Positions 50,576 to 60,636 of a stretch of 64,000 nucleotides of DNA are shown here, piece by piece. Source of the stretch: Mesorhizobium escarrei (GTDB lineage Bacteria > Pseudomonadota > Alphaproteobacteria > Rhizobiales > Rhizobiaceae); assembly GCF_935825525.1 (NCBI RefSeq), contig NZ_CAKXZT010000168.1, positions 1 to 64,000 of the forward strand. Direction: 5' to 3'. Made by a program: the position numbers and the translations under genes. The number at the start of each line of letters is the position of its first letter. The stretch's first letter is position 1. The notes under the pieces are model-generated. The model was not told the origin of the DNA. It saw only the letters and a list, made by a program, of their open reading frames with translations, and did not search any database.

Positions 50576-52666
50576 CTATTCAACGAACACTTTCACGCTG
50601 GCCGCACGCCCGGCCGCGTCGATCACGGTCAGGGTCGAATAGCCGGCGCCGTCCGGCTGCCAGGTCGCGGTGCGCCGCCGGTCGATGCCGACCAGCGGCT
50701 TGCCGTTGGCCAGCCAGCGGAACGGGGCGCGGCCGCCTTGCAGCTTCAGCACCAGTGGCGTGGCGCCGGCGGCGGTGGCGCCGAGATCGACGTGAGCGCC
50801 GTCGGGCGGAAAGATGATCGTCGGCGCGGGCTCGGTCGGCGTTGCCTGGACCAGCCCGTCGGCGCCAGAACCGAAGCGCGCCAATGTCACCGGCAGATCG
50901 TCGCGCCTGGGTCTGGCGACGCCGGCCGGCTGGCTTGGCAGCGGCACGGCAACCAGGCCGGAGCGGACAAAGCCCTCGAACAGGATCGGTGCGGCCGAGA
51001 CATAGCCGGACAGGCCGGGCACCGCGCCGGCATCGGGACGGCCGACCCAGACGCCCAGTACGTAGCGCCCGTCGAAGCCGACCGACCAGGCATCGCGGTA
51101 GCCGTAGGAGGTGCCGGTCTTGTAGGCGATGCCGCGCTGGGCGGCGCCCTCGGGCGGCTTGACGCCCGACAATATGTCGGTGATCTGCCAGTTCGCCTGA
51201 TCGTCGAGGACGGTAGCGGTCGAGCGCTCGGCATTCGCCGGCTCGGTGCCGTCATGCAGCGTGTGTGCCTTGCCGCCATTGGCGAGCCCGGCATAGAGCT
51301 GGACGAGGTCGCGCAGCGTCACGCCGACGCCGCCAAGGCCGATGGCGAGACCCGGCGCCTTGTTAACGGGCAGGATCGGCGTGACGCCGGCCTGCCGGAA
51401 GCGCGCGAGCAGCCGCGCCGGCCCGACCGCGTCGAGAACACTGATCGCCGGCACGTTGAGCGACAGCTGCAGCGCTTGCCTAATGCTGACGTCGCCCTGA
51501 TAGCCCATGTCGAAATTCTTCGGCCGATAGCCGGAGAAATCCGTTGGCCTGTCGTCGATCAGCGTCTCCTGCGCCACCAATCCCTGCTCGAAGGCGAGCC
51601 CGTAGATAAACGGCTTCAGCGTCGAACCGGGCGAGCGGACAACCCTGGTCATGTCGATCCAGCCCGAGCGGCTGGCGTCGAAATAGTCGGCAGAGCCGAC
51701 TTCGCCGAGGATGCCGCCGGTGCGGGCGTCGGCCAGCACCATGGCGACGGACAGGCGAGGGCCGAGCCTGGCGGCGGCATCCCTGGCCACCCGTTCCAGC
51801 CCTTCCTGGACGCTCTTGCGGATCGTCAGTCGCAGCTTCTGGCCCGCGACGGCCCTTGGCAGCACTGCATAAGCGGCGTGGGCGGCAAGTGCCGGCAGCG
51901 GGCGGCGGATGGCGGGAACATCGTCGAGCGCGGCACGTGCGGCCTCGCGCTCGCCGAGCAGGCCTGACGAGACCATGCGCGTCAGCACCCGGTCGCGGGC
52001 GGCGTGGGCGATTGAAAGGTTGCGGTCGGGCCGGCGCTTTTCCGGCAGTTGCGGCAGCGCGACGAGCAGGGCCGCCTCCGAGACGGTCAGCTGCTTCGGC
52101 TCCTTGCCGAAATAGGCCAGCGAGGCGGCGCGCACGCCTTCGAGATTGCCGCCATAGGGCGCCAGCGTCAAATAGCGTTCGAGGATCTCGCGCTTGGTGA
52201 GCCGCCGCTCGATCTGCAGGGAGCGCAGCAGCTGCTTGAGCTTGGAGCCGAGGCTGCGGCTGTCGCGCGGTTCGGTCAGCCGGGCGAGCTGCATCGACAG
52301 CGTCGAGCCGCCGGAGACGATACGGCCATTGGTCACGAACTGGCCGGCGGCGCGGGCCAGCGCCAGCACATCGACGCCTTGATGGTCCCAAAAGCGCTTG
52401 TCCTCGTAAGTCACCAGCATGTCGACGAACTGTCTGTCGACCTGGTCAAGGCGGGTGACGAGCCGCCAATAGCCGTCCGGCGTGGCGAAGGCCCGCAACA
52501 GCTGGCCGTCGCGGTCCTGCACTTCTGTCGATACCGTCAGCGCCGCCGGCAGCGGCGGCGGAAAGGCGCGGTCGAGCTGCCAGAGGGTGGCAGCGGCGAT
52601 TGCTGCGAAGCCGGCGAGGGAGGCGGCGGCGGTGGCCGAACGGCGCAAAATTTGTCGGGAAAGCAC
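50576..52666 (-). CDS. pbpC: Penicillin-binding protein 1C
   Basis: The 696-aa inner-membrane peptidoglycan synthase has one N-terminal membrane anchor (about residues 10-32) and a GT51 glycosyltransferase domain with the YEDKRFWDHQGVD catalytic Glu motif and GGSTLSMQLARL. The transpeptidase domain has SPGSTLKPFIYG (Ser-x-x-Lys), SLNVPA and KTGTSYGYRDAW (Lys-Thr-Gly). A C-terminal BiPBP_C domain is rich in beta strands. The likely start is GTG at 52666; the ORF extends into a repeat up to 52741. It lies downstream of the alpha-2-macroglobulin gene, the usual pairing with YfhM-type proteins. Confidence 0.9.
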   Translation of the reverse strand: MLSRQILRRSATAAASLAGFAAIAAATLWQLDRAFPPPLPAALTVSTEVQDRDGQLLRAFATPDGYWRLVTRLDQVDRQFVDMLVTYEDKRFWDHQGVDVLALARAAGQFVTNGRIVSGGSTLSMQLARLTEPRDSRSLGSKLKQLLRSLQIERRLTKREILERYLTLAPYGGNLEGVRAASLAYFGKEPKQLTVSEAALLVALPQLPEKRRPDRNLSIAHAARDRVLTRMVSSGLLGEREAARAALDDVPAIRRPLPALAAHAAYAVLPRAVAGQKLRLTIRKSVQEGLERVARDAAARLGPRLSVAMVLADARTGGILGEVGSADYFDASRSGWIDMTRVVRSPGSTLKPFIYGLAFEQGLVAQETLIDDRPTDFSGYRPKNFDMGYQGDVSIRQALQLSLNVPAISVLDAVGPARLLARFRQAGVTPILPVNKAPGLAIGLGGVGVTLRDLVQLYAGLANGGKAHTLHDGTEPANAERSTATVLDDQANWQITDILSGVKPPEGAAQRGIAYKTGTSYGYRDAWSVGFDGRYVLGVWVGRPDAGAVPGLSGYVSAAPILFEGFVRSGLVAVPLPSQPAGVARPRRDDLPVTLARFGSGADGLVQATPTEPAPTIIFPPDGAHVDLGATAAGATPLVLKLQGGRAPFRWLANGKPLVGIDRRRTATWQPDGAGYSTLTVIDAAGRAASVKVFVE

Positions 52667-52672
52667 GGTGCC

Positions 52673-52885
52673 GCCCCTCATCCGCCTGCCGGCACGTTCT
52701 CCCCGTATGGTGACGGGGAGAAGGGGGCTGTCATGGCCCACGGCGGCGTTTCTGCAGCGTTCGAGATTGGCGAAAACTTCGGCGCAGGCCTCTTTCTCCC
52801 CGTCACTATACGGGGAGAAATGTCCGGTCCACCCTCCGCAGCTGCAGCGCAGCTGCTGCGGAGGACGGGCAGGGCAATGAGGGGC
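52673..52885. repeat. Mosaic inverted repeat between the macroglobulin and pbpC genes
   Basis: GCCCCTCAT (52673-52681) and ATGAGGGGC (52877-52885) are the outer inverted ends. Inside are CCCCGTATGGTGACGGGGAG and the opposite CCCCGTCACTATACGGGGAG (from 52799), plus CTCCGCAGC and GCTGCGGAG. It belongs to the same family as the elements at 17470, 19680 and 30241. It fills most of the 256-bp gap, so the two genes may still be co-transcribed through a large stem. Confidence 0.65.
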
Positions 52886-52922
52886 AGCGCCATCGCCATG
52901 TTCCTGTTCGCCATCCTTTGCC

Positions 52923-55900
52923 TTACGGCGCTTTGACCTCCATCATGCCGGTGGCGGTGCGGGCCGAATATTGCGGCCGGTACATGTCCTCGACGGTTGC
53001 CGCCGGGTGGGCATAGGTGCCCGGCGTCACCGCACGCACGACATAGGCGAGCGTGATGTTGCGGTCGCCGTCGCCATCGTTCGGATTGAAGGCGGCGACG
53101 AAACGGTCGTCGCGGAATTCGAGATGGGCGGCGTCGGTCTGGGCCAGCCAGGAAAAATTCGACAACTGGGCGCTGGAAACCAGGCCCGGATTGTCGATCT
53201 CGAAGCCGGCAGGCAGCAGATCGGTGATCAGCAGCCGCGACGGCCATCTGTTCTGCTCGTAGATATTGAGCACGACGACATAGCGTTCGTTCTGGGTCGC
53301 CTGCGTGACATTGGCTTCGGTGCCGTCGAGCTTGTAGTAGGTGCGACCGATGGTGAAGCCGTCGCCGCCGGCCGGCAGCGGCTGGATCGGCGAGGCCACC
53401 GTGGTGACGACCGCCTGCAGCGGCTTGCTGCCGGTGTTGGCGACGGTCAGCGGGCTGTCGGCAATGTCGCTGCCGGCGGTCTGGTCCGAATAGGCGCCGG
53501 CATGCGGCGCGCCATTGATGGTCAGCGCGATCGCATCATTGCCGGCCTTCAGCGCACGCGTCGCCAGCAGCATCCAGGACTCGTCCTGCGTGCTGGTCCA
53601 TCTGACGGCGGCGCGTTCCTGCGTCACCCGCTTGATCAGCGCCAGCACGATCGCCGGCACTGGCTTGGATTCGGCGGCAAGCGCCAGCATCGCCGCGCCG
53701 TCACGCAGCGGCGAGCCATAATCGGATCTGTAGTAGTCGTATGCGGAGGTCGAATTGGCCAGTTGCAGGGCGGCCTGGAAGGTGGCTTCCGAGCGCTGCG
53801 TGTCGCCATAGAGCGCCAGGCCCGCCGCCAATTGGGCGACGGCCATCGGGCTGGTAAAGGCTTCGAGCTGGGTGTCGGCGTAGTAGCGCAGATCGCCGAT
53901 CGAGGCCTTCTTGTTGCGGGCCAGAACATAGAGCGCATAGGCGATCTCGCTGCCGCGATCCTTGACGTCCTGGTCATAGCCGATCGCGTTTTGCAGATTG
54001 CTCAGCGCCTGGTTCATCGCCAGGGCCGGCACGTCGTATTTCTGCTCGCGCGCCCGGGTCAGGAAGTCGGTGACATAGGCGTCGAGCCACAGGTCGCCTG
54101 AGCCCGGGCCCCACAGGCCGAAGCTGCCGGCCGAGGCCTGATAGCTCAGCACCTTGTAGATGGCGTCCTGGATGCGGCCGTGCAGGTCGGCGTCGCTGGC
54201 CATGCCGATGCCCGACGCCATCTCGTTGACATAGAGCAGCGGCATGGCGCGGCTGGTGGTTTGCTCGGCGCAGCCATAGGGGTAGCGGTCGAGCGTCATC
54301 AGCAGCGACGGCACGTCGAAGGCCGCCGCCTGTGAAACGCCGACGCTGACCGAAGCGCCGTCGAGCAGGCTTGCCGCCAGCAGCTCCTTGTCGACGCGCA
54401 GCGAGCCGCCATTGCCCTTGAGGTCGACCACCATGCGGGTGGTCACCGGCAATTGCGCCGGGCGCACCGGAACATAGAGCGTCTGCTCGACGGCGGTGCC
54501 GTCGGCATGGGCGAGCTTGATGGTGATCGAGGCGTTGCCCGGCGTCTCAGCGATCAGCGGCACGGTCAGCGTTTGCCGCTTGCCCTTGGCCAGCGTCAGC
54601 TTTTCGGGCAGGGCGGCATTGCCGGTCGAAAGGTCGCCGGTGGTATCTATCGACAGCGCATAATCGCCCTCCGGACCGTCGGCGTCGGTGACGTCAAGCC
54701 GCATGACGGCCGAATCGCCGGGCGCCAGGAAGCGCGGCAGGCCGGCGGTGATCACCACCGGATCGCGCACGATCACGTCGGACTGGGCATGGCCGACCCC
54801 GTCCTTGGTCCAGGCGACGGCCATGACGCGCACGGTGCCGTTGAACTGCGGGATGTCGAAGTCGATCCGCGCCTTGCCGTCGGCGTCGAGCTGGACCGGA
54901 CCGGAGAAGAAGGCGACCAGCTTTTCGGTCGGCGGGCTGCCTTGCGACTGGATGTTGGCGCCGTCGCCGCCGCTGCGCAGCTTGCCGGTCGTGCCCAGCG
55001 AGCCGTCGATCAGGCGGCCGTAGAGGTCGCGTACTTCAAGGCCGAGCATGCGCTGGCCGAAGAACCAGGTCTCCGGATCCGGCGCCTTGTAGTTGGTCAG
55101 GTTGAGGATGCCGACATCGACGGCCGCTACCATGACATAGGCGTTGGCGCCCGGCTGGACGCCGGCCACCGAAACCGGGATCGACAGCTGCTGGCGCGGC
55201 ATGGTCTTGTCCGGCGGCGTCAAGCTGACGGCGAGCTTCTTGGAGCCCGGATCGACCTTCAGCCATTTGACGCCGATGGCGCGCGCCGGCATGCGGGTTT
55301 CCTGCGCATCGCCCGGCCTGAACAGCGTTGCCGTGACATAGGCACCGGCGCCCCAGTCGTCGCCGACCGGGATGTCGATGGTGGTGCCGCCGGCCGGCAC
55401 GCTGGCGGTGACGGTCTTCAAGAGCTTGTCGGCGCCGATGGTGACGAGCAGCTCGCCGGCAAAATGCGGCGATACTTTGAGCTTGGCCACTTCGCCCGCC
55501 GCGTAATTGTCCTTGTCGAGGGCGATCTCGAGGCCATCGGGCGTTTCGGTGGTGGTGGAGCTGACATACCAGCCGGCGTCGAATTCGTAGCTGGTCGCCG
55601 GGCCTTCCGGGTCCGAGGTCTCGATCTCGAGCCGATAGCGGCCCCAGTCGACCGGCAGTGACACGGTGGCCTCGCCGTTAGCGGTCAGGTCGACCTGGCC
55701 GTTGGCCACCGACTTGGTGAAAGTGACCGGCTCATAATTCCAGGAATTGCTCGAGCGGTACCATTGGTAATTGCGTTCGACCTTGACCAGCGACCATTGA
55801 GCGCCCTGCAGCGCCTCGCGCTTGCCGTCGGTGTCGACGGCAATCAGGCTGAACTTCGCCGTGCCGCCTTGCGGCACCTCGTCGCCGTCGAAATCCGGGC

Positions 55901-58403
55901 GGATGCCGATCATGTGGCCCTGCGGCCGGACGCCGATGTTGAGCGAGCGCTCGACGGCGCGGCCGCCGGTCTCGCGCATCCTGACCGTAACCTTGGCGTC
56001 GACCAGCTTGGTGGTCGAGGGCAACTGGTCGACAGAAACCGGGAAGGTAGCCTTGCCGTCCTCGCCGACCACCGGCAGGCCGGTGAACGGGGTGACCGAC
56101 GGTTCCGCCGACTGCTCGTCGGCGAGGCCGAAGGAATAGCCCTTGAAGCGATCCCAGTCGCGGGTGGTCGACAGCGTCAGCTCGCCTTCGAGCGCTAGCC
56201 CGGCGGCCGGCGCGCCATAAAGGAAGCGGCCGTCGACGGTGACGTTGGCGGTCTCGCCTTGCGCGATCTCCTGCTTGTCGGAGGACAGGTCGAACTCGAT
56301 GCGATCCGGCACGAAATCTTCGACCAGGAACATCTGGCTGGCGACCGCCGCCTGCTTGGGGTCGGTGTGGATCGCCACCGTCCAAGTGCCGCGCATGGCG
56401 TTGGGTTCGAGCGGCAGGTCGACGGCATGGCCGCCGGCCGATGCGCCGTCGCTGACGATGCGGCGGTTCTCGACGCCGTCGGGACGGGTGAAGATGAAGG
56501 TCAGCGGCAGGTTCTCGACCGCCTTGGCGGCGCCATCGCGGGCAAGTGCTGCGACATGGACGTCCTCGCCGGCGCGGTAGATGCCGCGTTCGGTCCAGGC
56601 ATAGACGTCGAGCGCGCCTGGCGCCGGACGTCCGGTGACGCCGCGATCGGAAAGATCGAAGCCGGCGCGGCCCATGTCGAGGAAGACGAAGTCGCTGTCA
56701 TCCTGCTTGGCTGTCAGTACGGCCGGCACCATGCCGCCGTCGCCGCGCGTCAGTCCGGGGTTGAAGACGGCGCGGCCTTCCGCGTCCGTGGTTGCGGTGC
56801 CGAGGATCTCGTTGTTCCTGGCCAGCAGCGTCAGTTCAGCGCCTGATATCGGCTTGGCGGTTCCGAGCGAACGGGCAAAGACGTTCAACCCATCCTGTCC
56901 GGTATAGGTCGACAGGCCGATATCGGAGACGACGAACCATTGCGTGGCGCGCGAATCATAGTCGTCGTCGTTCTTGTCGACCGGTTGCGCGGTCAGCACA
57001 TAGACGCCGGGTTTGCGCTGCGGCAGGGCTTCGTCGACCGGGAAGGAGGTGGTGACTTCCTTGTTCAGGTCGTTAGCGATGTCGAGCTGGCCCTGCCAGA
57101 CGGGTTCGCCCATCTGATCGGAAATGTTGGAGATGTCGTAGCCGTCAAGCTGGCGCAGGAACTGGTAGCCGGACAGAAGCTGGGTCAGAGAACGGTCGCC
57201 GATGCGATAAAGCTTCATTTCGGCGGCGCCCATGTTGACGGTGACGACCGGGATGCCGCGGCGCGCGCCGGCCGGCAGCACGAAGCTGTCGCCGGTGAAA
57301 CGGGCAGACGGGGCGCGGTCCTGCACATAGATCGACAGCACCACCGGGGTGGTGATCACCTCGCCGACGGCGGCCGGCAGGCCGGGGCGGAAGGTCACGT
57401 CGTAATGCTGGCCGTGCTCGAGCCCTTCGACGCAGATCTGCTTGTCCTTGGCCTCGACGCCCTTGGGCGCGGCGTTGTCGACGGTGACGAATTGCGAATA
57501 GTCGACGCCGGTCTTGACCAGGTCTTCTGAAAACTGCGCGCAGATGCGTGGCGCGCTGGTGTCGGCGTCGACCGTGTGATCGACGACGCGGAAGCCCTTG
57601 CGCGCCTTGAGGTCCTGATAGGCGGCCGCGACCCAAGGCGAACTGACCAGCGCGAGGCTCGCTTCGTAGGCCTGCAGGGCCGGCCGAGCGAGGTCGCGGC
57701 GATCGAGCCCGTCGCCAAGCAGTGCCAGCGCTTCGGCGCGCGTTTTTGTGGTGCGCAGCAATTTGAAGGCGTTGAAGCCGGCGGAGGTGGCGTTCGCCGG
57801 CAGGGTCGACGCCTCCGGGCTGTTGGCGGTCGGCTGCACGGCAAGCGTTTCCCGCGCCAGTTCAAGCCAGAGTTGGCCATCGTCGGGCAATACCGAAACC
57901 AAAGCTTCGTATTTTTGAACGGCCAAGCGGTGGTCGCCGGTCTGCGACGCTTGCTTTGCCGCCTCCCGCAGCGCCGTCAGCCCTTCGGTGGGCTTGGTGT
58001 AGGCCGGGCCGGTGAGCCTGTTGCGGTATTGCTGGGCCTGGTCGGCCATCCAGGCGGGGAAGAAGGCGAGCTCCGGCGGCGCGCCGATATCGGGGTCGCC
58101 TTCGACGTTGACGACCTTGCCGGCGACGGCGCCCTTGAAGGGCTTCAGCGTGTTAAAATCGGATTTGAGAAAACACCATTTGGCCTTGGGGTTGTAGGTG
58201 AAGGCGCGGCAGGCGGGATCGCCGAGACATGTCGTCGTACAATGATCGAGGCTGACATTCTGGTCGGATCTGAGGTCGAAGCCGAAATAATCGGAATTTT
58301 CCGATGTCACCACCCGGCGCGCTTCGGCCGCTTGCGCGACACTGCCCGAGGCGAAATAGAGAAGAAAAAGAATCGACAGACCACGAGCCGCGCGCATTGC
58401 CAT
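52923..58403 (-). CDS. Bacterial alpha-2-macroglobulin (YfhM-type) with N-terminal PAN/apple domain
   Basis: The 1826-aa exported protein has a signal peptide (residues 1 to about 25), a PAN/apple-like domain (about 30-100) with Cys in HCTTTCLGDPACRAFTYNP and KWCF, and a helical TPR-like stretch (about 130-240). Macroglobulin (MG) beta domains follow. The thioester site YGCAEQTTS has Cys at 1378 and Gln at 1381, so this is a thioester-active form that can trap proteases covalently. The complement-like helical domain and final MG domain follow, to YRPQYSARTATGMMEVKAP. Bacterial forms guard the periplasm with PbpC, whose gene follows. No lipobox Cys is seen after the signal, unlike E. coli YfhM, so it may be soluble. 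Confidence 0.9.
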   Translation of the reverse strand: MAMRAARGLSILFLLYFASGSVAQAAEARRVVTSENSDYFGFDLRSDQNVSLDHCTTTCLGDPACRAFTYNPKAKWCFLKSDFNTLKPFKGAVAGKVVNVEGDPDIGAPPELAFFPAWMADQAQQYRNRLTGPAYTKPTEGLTALREAAKQASQTGDHRLAVQKYEALVSVLPDDGQLWLELARETLAVQPTANSPEASTLPANATSAGFNAFKLLRTTKTRAEALALLGDGLDRRDLARPALQAYEASLALVSSPWVAAAYQDLKARKGFRVVDHTVDADTSAPRICAQFSEDLVKTGVDYSQFVTVDNAAPKGVEAKDKQICVEGLEHGQHYDVTFRPGLPAAVGEVITTPVVLSIYVQDRAPSARFTGDSFVLPAGARRGIPVVTVNMGAAEMKLYRIGDRSLTQLLSGYQFLRQLDGYDISNISDQMGEPVWQGQLDIANDLNKEVTTSFPVDEALPQRKPGVYVLTAQPVDKNDDDYDSRATQWFVVSDIGLSTYTGQDGLNVFARSLGTAKPISGAELTLLARNNEILGTATTDAEGRAVFNPGLTRGDGGMVPAVLTAKQDDSDFVFLDMGRAGFDLSDRGVTGRPAPGALDVYAWTERGIYRAGEDVHVAALARDGAAKAVENLPLTFIFTRPDGVENRRIVSDGASAGGHAVDLPLEPNAMRGTWTVAIHTDPKQAAVASQMFLVEDFVPDRIEFDLSSDKQEIAQGETANVTVDGRFLYGAPAAGLALEGELTLSTTRDWDRFKGYSFGLADEQSAEPSVTPFTGLPVVGEDGKATFPVSVDQLPSTTKLVDAKVTVRMRETGGRAVERSLNIGVRPQGHMIGIRPDFDGDEVPQGGTAKFSLIAVDTDGKREALQGAQWSLVKVERNYQWYRSSNSWNYEPVTFTKSVANGQVDLTANGEATVSLPVDWGRYRLEIETSDPEGPATSYEFDAGWYVSSTTTETPDGLEIALDKDNYAAGEVAKLKVSPHFAGELLVTIGADKLLKTVTASVPAGGTTIDIPVGDDWGAGAYVTATLFRPGDAQETRMPARAIGVKWLKVDPGSKKLAVSLTPPDKTMPRQQLSIPVSVAGVQPGANAYVMVAAVDVGILNLTNYKAPDPETWFFGQRMLGLEVRDLYGRLIDGSLGTTGKLRSGGDGANIQSQGSPPTEKLVAFFSGPVQLDADGKARIDFDIPQFNGTVRVMAVAWTKDGVGHAQSDVIVRDPVVITAGLPRFLAPGDSAVMRLDVTDADGPEGDYALSIDTTGDLSTGNAALPEKLTLAKGKRQTLTVPLIAETPGNASITIKLAHADGTAVEQTLYVPVRPAQLPVTTRMVVDLKGNGGSLRVDKELLAASLLDGASVSVGVSQAAAFDVPSLLMTLDRYPYGCAEQTTSRAMPLLYVNEMASGIGMASDADLHGRIQDAIYKVLSYQASAGSFGLWGPGSGDLWLDAYVTDFLTRAREQKYDVPALAMNQALSNLQNAIGYDQDVKDRGSEIAYALYVLARNKKASIGDLRYYADTQLEAFTSPMAVAQLAAGLALYGDTQRSEATFQAALQLANSTSAYDYYRSDYGSPLRDGAAMLALAAESKPVPAIVLALIKRVTQERAAVRWTSTQDESWMLLATRALKAGNDAIALTINGAPHAGAYSDQTAGSDIADSPLTVANTGSKPLQAVVTTVASPIQPLPAGGDGFTIGRTYYKLDGTEANVTQATQNERYVVVLNIYEQNRWPSRLLITDLLPAGFEIDNPGLVSSAQLSNFSWLAQTDAAHLEFRDDRFVAAFNPNDGDGDRNITLAYVVRAVTPGTYAHPAATVEDMYRPQYSARTATGMMEVKAP

Positions 58404-58707
58404 GACACCCCTCCGGACACTGCTTACGTTACGTCCAATTTACGTCCAGGCATGTTCAAGCTTCGGTCCAGCTTGTCAACACAAGGACGCGGCAGGTTCC
58501 CGCCTGCCAACGGTTTCCTTTCCGGCCGATGACCGGTAGTACCTCCATAGGACAGGGATCACGCTTTCTTGCGGCGACGCAGAAGGTGTGAATTCCAAGC
58601 CCTGTCCATTTCAGACAATTGGATTGTGGCAATTGGATTGTGGCCCGTTTACGAGCAATTCAGAACTTCATTCCAATTTTAGCTTTGGCCGCTAGTGTAG
58701 AGTTGTA
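58404..58707. other. Divergent promoter region of the macroglobulin and tamA genes
   Basis: This 304-bp gap holds no gene I can support. It contains a perfect 14-bp tandem duplication, CAATTGGATTGTGG, at 58616-58629 and 58630-58643, about 65 bp upstream of tamA. It could be a regulatory duplication or a slipped repeat. Confidence 0.5.
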
Positions 58708-60636
58708 ATGTCGGCGTATGAAAGGCAGATGTGGGGAGGAACCGCGCCACGGCGCGTGTTTTCGCTCGCCTTGCTTTCCGCCTTGCTATGCTCGACTGCA
58801 CTGATTGGCGCGAGCGGAAATGCGGCCGCTTTCGAGATCTTCGGCATCAAGCTGTGGGGATCGTCGGAGGATGAAGATGCCGACATCGTCGATCCGCTGC
58901 GCTATGCGGTTACAATCGAGGCACCCGACGCCGACGAGGATCTCGCCGAGAAACTCGAAAACGCCTCGGCGCTGAAGGACGACGAAGAACGTCCGGTCTC
59001 CGGTTCGCTCGGCCTGCTGGCCAAGGCGCGTGCCGACCGCGATCAGCTTGTCGCCGCCCTTTATGCGGACGCCCGCTACGAGGGCGTCGTCACCATTACC
59101 ATCGAAGGCAAGCCGCTCGACGATTTGCCGCCAGACGCCGAATTCTCGGGTCCGCAGCCGATTCCGGTGGTGATCAACATTGCGACCGGGCCGAAGTTCA
59201 CGCTTGGCGACATCAGGCTGGAGGGCGACGCGGCGGGGCTGGCTGGCGCCGATTTCGGCCTGATCGCCGGCGGCGATGCCGGTTCCGGTGCCGTGCTCAA
59301 GGCCGAGGCGTCGATCGTGCGGGCGCTCAAGGAGGAAGGCAGGCCGCTGGCCAAGGTGACCGCCCGCGAGATCGTTGCCGATCACGCCACCTCGACGCTC
59401 GACGTGACGCTGACCGTAGCGGCCGGGCCCGTTGCCGGCTACGGCGACACCACGGTCGAAGGCACCGAAAAGGTCGACCGCAATTTCACCGAATACATGA
59501 TCGGCCTGAAGCGCGGCCGCCAATATTCGCCGGAAGAGGTCGACGAGGCGCGCGACCGGCTGCTCGGGCTGGAAGTCTTCAACAGCGTGACGCTGAAGGA
59601 GGCCGACGGTCTCGACGCCGACGGCAACATCCCGATCGGCGTCGAAGTGAGCGAGCGCAAGCCGCGCTATTTTGGCCTTGGCGGCACCTTCTCCAACACC
59701 GAGGGGCTCGGCCTCGAAGGATATTGGGGTCACCGCAATCTGTTCGGCCGTGCCGAAAAACTGCGCATCGAGGGCGAAATCAGCGGCATCGGCAGCAATG
59801 AGCTGACGGAGCTCAACTACAATGCCGGCATCATGTTCGAAAAGCCGGGCGTGGTCGGGCCGGCGTCTAAATTCTTCGCCGGCGTCAACACCGTGCTGGA
59901 GCATCCCGACGCCTACGACCATTTCTCAGTCAAGGGCAACACCGGCCTGTCTTATGACCTCGACCGGCAGCAGACGGTTTCCGCGGAAGTCGCGCTCGAC
60001 TATTCGAAGATCACCGATTCTTTCGGCAAGCACACCTATCTGATTGCCAGCATTCCGCTGCGATATGTCTACGACAGCCGCGACAACCGGCTCAACCCGA
60101 CGACCGGATTCAGGGCACTGGCCTATGCCGAGCCGAGCTACGACATTTTGAACGGTGCGGCCTTCGTCAAGCTGAGGGGCGAAGGATCGGCCTATCAGTC
60201 GCTCGACGCGGCCTCGAAGTTCGTCCTGGCCGAACGTGTCGCCATCGGCTCGATCATCGGCGCCGGCCTTCAGGACGTTCCGGCCGACCGGCGCTTCTAT
60301 TCCGGCGGCGGCGGCTCGGTGCGCGGTTATGCCTATCAGGGCATCGGTCCGAAGGACGTCGACGGAGAGCCGATCGGCGGGTTATCGTTCTTCGAGACCT
60401 CGATCGAGATGCGCATCGCCATCACCGACACGATCGGCGTCGTGCCGTTCGTCGACGCCGGCGCCGTTTCGACCAATCAATTTCCGGATTTTTCTGGCAT
60501 GAAGGTCGGCGCCGGCGTCGGCTTGCGCTATATTACGCCGTTCGGACCGCTGCGCATCGACGCGGCGGTGCCGCTCAACCGGGGTCCCGACGACCCGGAT
60601 TTCGGCATTTATGCCGGCATCGGCCAGGCGTTCTGA
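58708..60636 (+). CDS. tamA: Autotransporter assembly factor TamA (BamA/Omp85 family)
   Basis: The 642-aa outer-membrane protein has a signal-like N-terminus (residues about 14-40), a linker, three POTRA-like domains (about 65-330, with GDIRLEGDAAGLAGADFG and DTTVEGTEKVDRNFTEYM) and a C-terminal 16-stranded beta barrel. The barrel carries the conserved GSVRGYAYQGIGPKD (Arg-Gly-Tyr loop 6 motif) and ends in a typical terminal strand (FGIYAGIGQAF). It inserts proteins and moves lipids at the outer membrane with TamB. The start may be 58708 or the ATG at 58729. The stop overlaps the tamB start (TGATG). Confidence 0.88.
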   Translation: MSAYERQMWGGTAPRRVFSLALLSALLCSTALIGASGNAAAFEIFGIKLWGSSEDEDADIVDPLRYAVTIEAPDADEDLAEKLENASALKDDEERPVSGSLGLLAKARADRDQLVAALYADARYEGVVTITIEGKPLDDLPPDAEFSGPQPIPVVINIATGPKFTLGDIRLEGDAAGLAGADFGLIAGGDAGSGAVLKAEASIVRALKEEGRPLAKVTAREIVADHATSTLDVTLTVAAGPVAGYGDTTVEGTEKVDRNFTEYMIGLKRGRQYSPEEVDEARDRLLGLEVFNSVTLKEADGLDADGNIPIGVEVSERKPRYFGLGGTFSNTEGLGLEGYWGHRNLFGRAEKLRIEGEISGIGSNELTELNYNAGIMFEKPGVVGPASKFFAGVNTVLEHPDAYDHFSVKGNTGLSYDLDRQQTVSAEVALDYSKITDSFGKHTYLIASIPLRYVYDSRDNRLNPTTGFRALAYAEPSYDILNGAAFVKLRGEGSAYQSLDAASKFVLAERVAIGSIIGAGLQDVPADRRFYSGGGGSVRGYAYQGIGPKDVDGEPIGGLSFFETSIEMRIAITDTIGVVPFVDAGAVSTNQFPDFSGMKVGAGVGLRYITPFGPLRIDAAVPLNRGPDDPDFGIYAGIGQAF

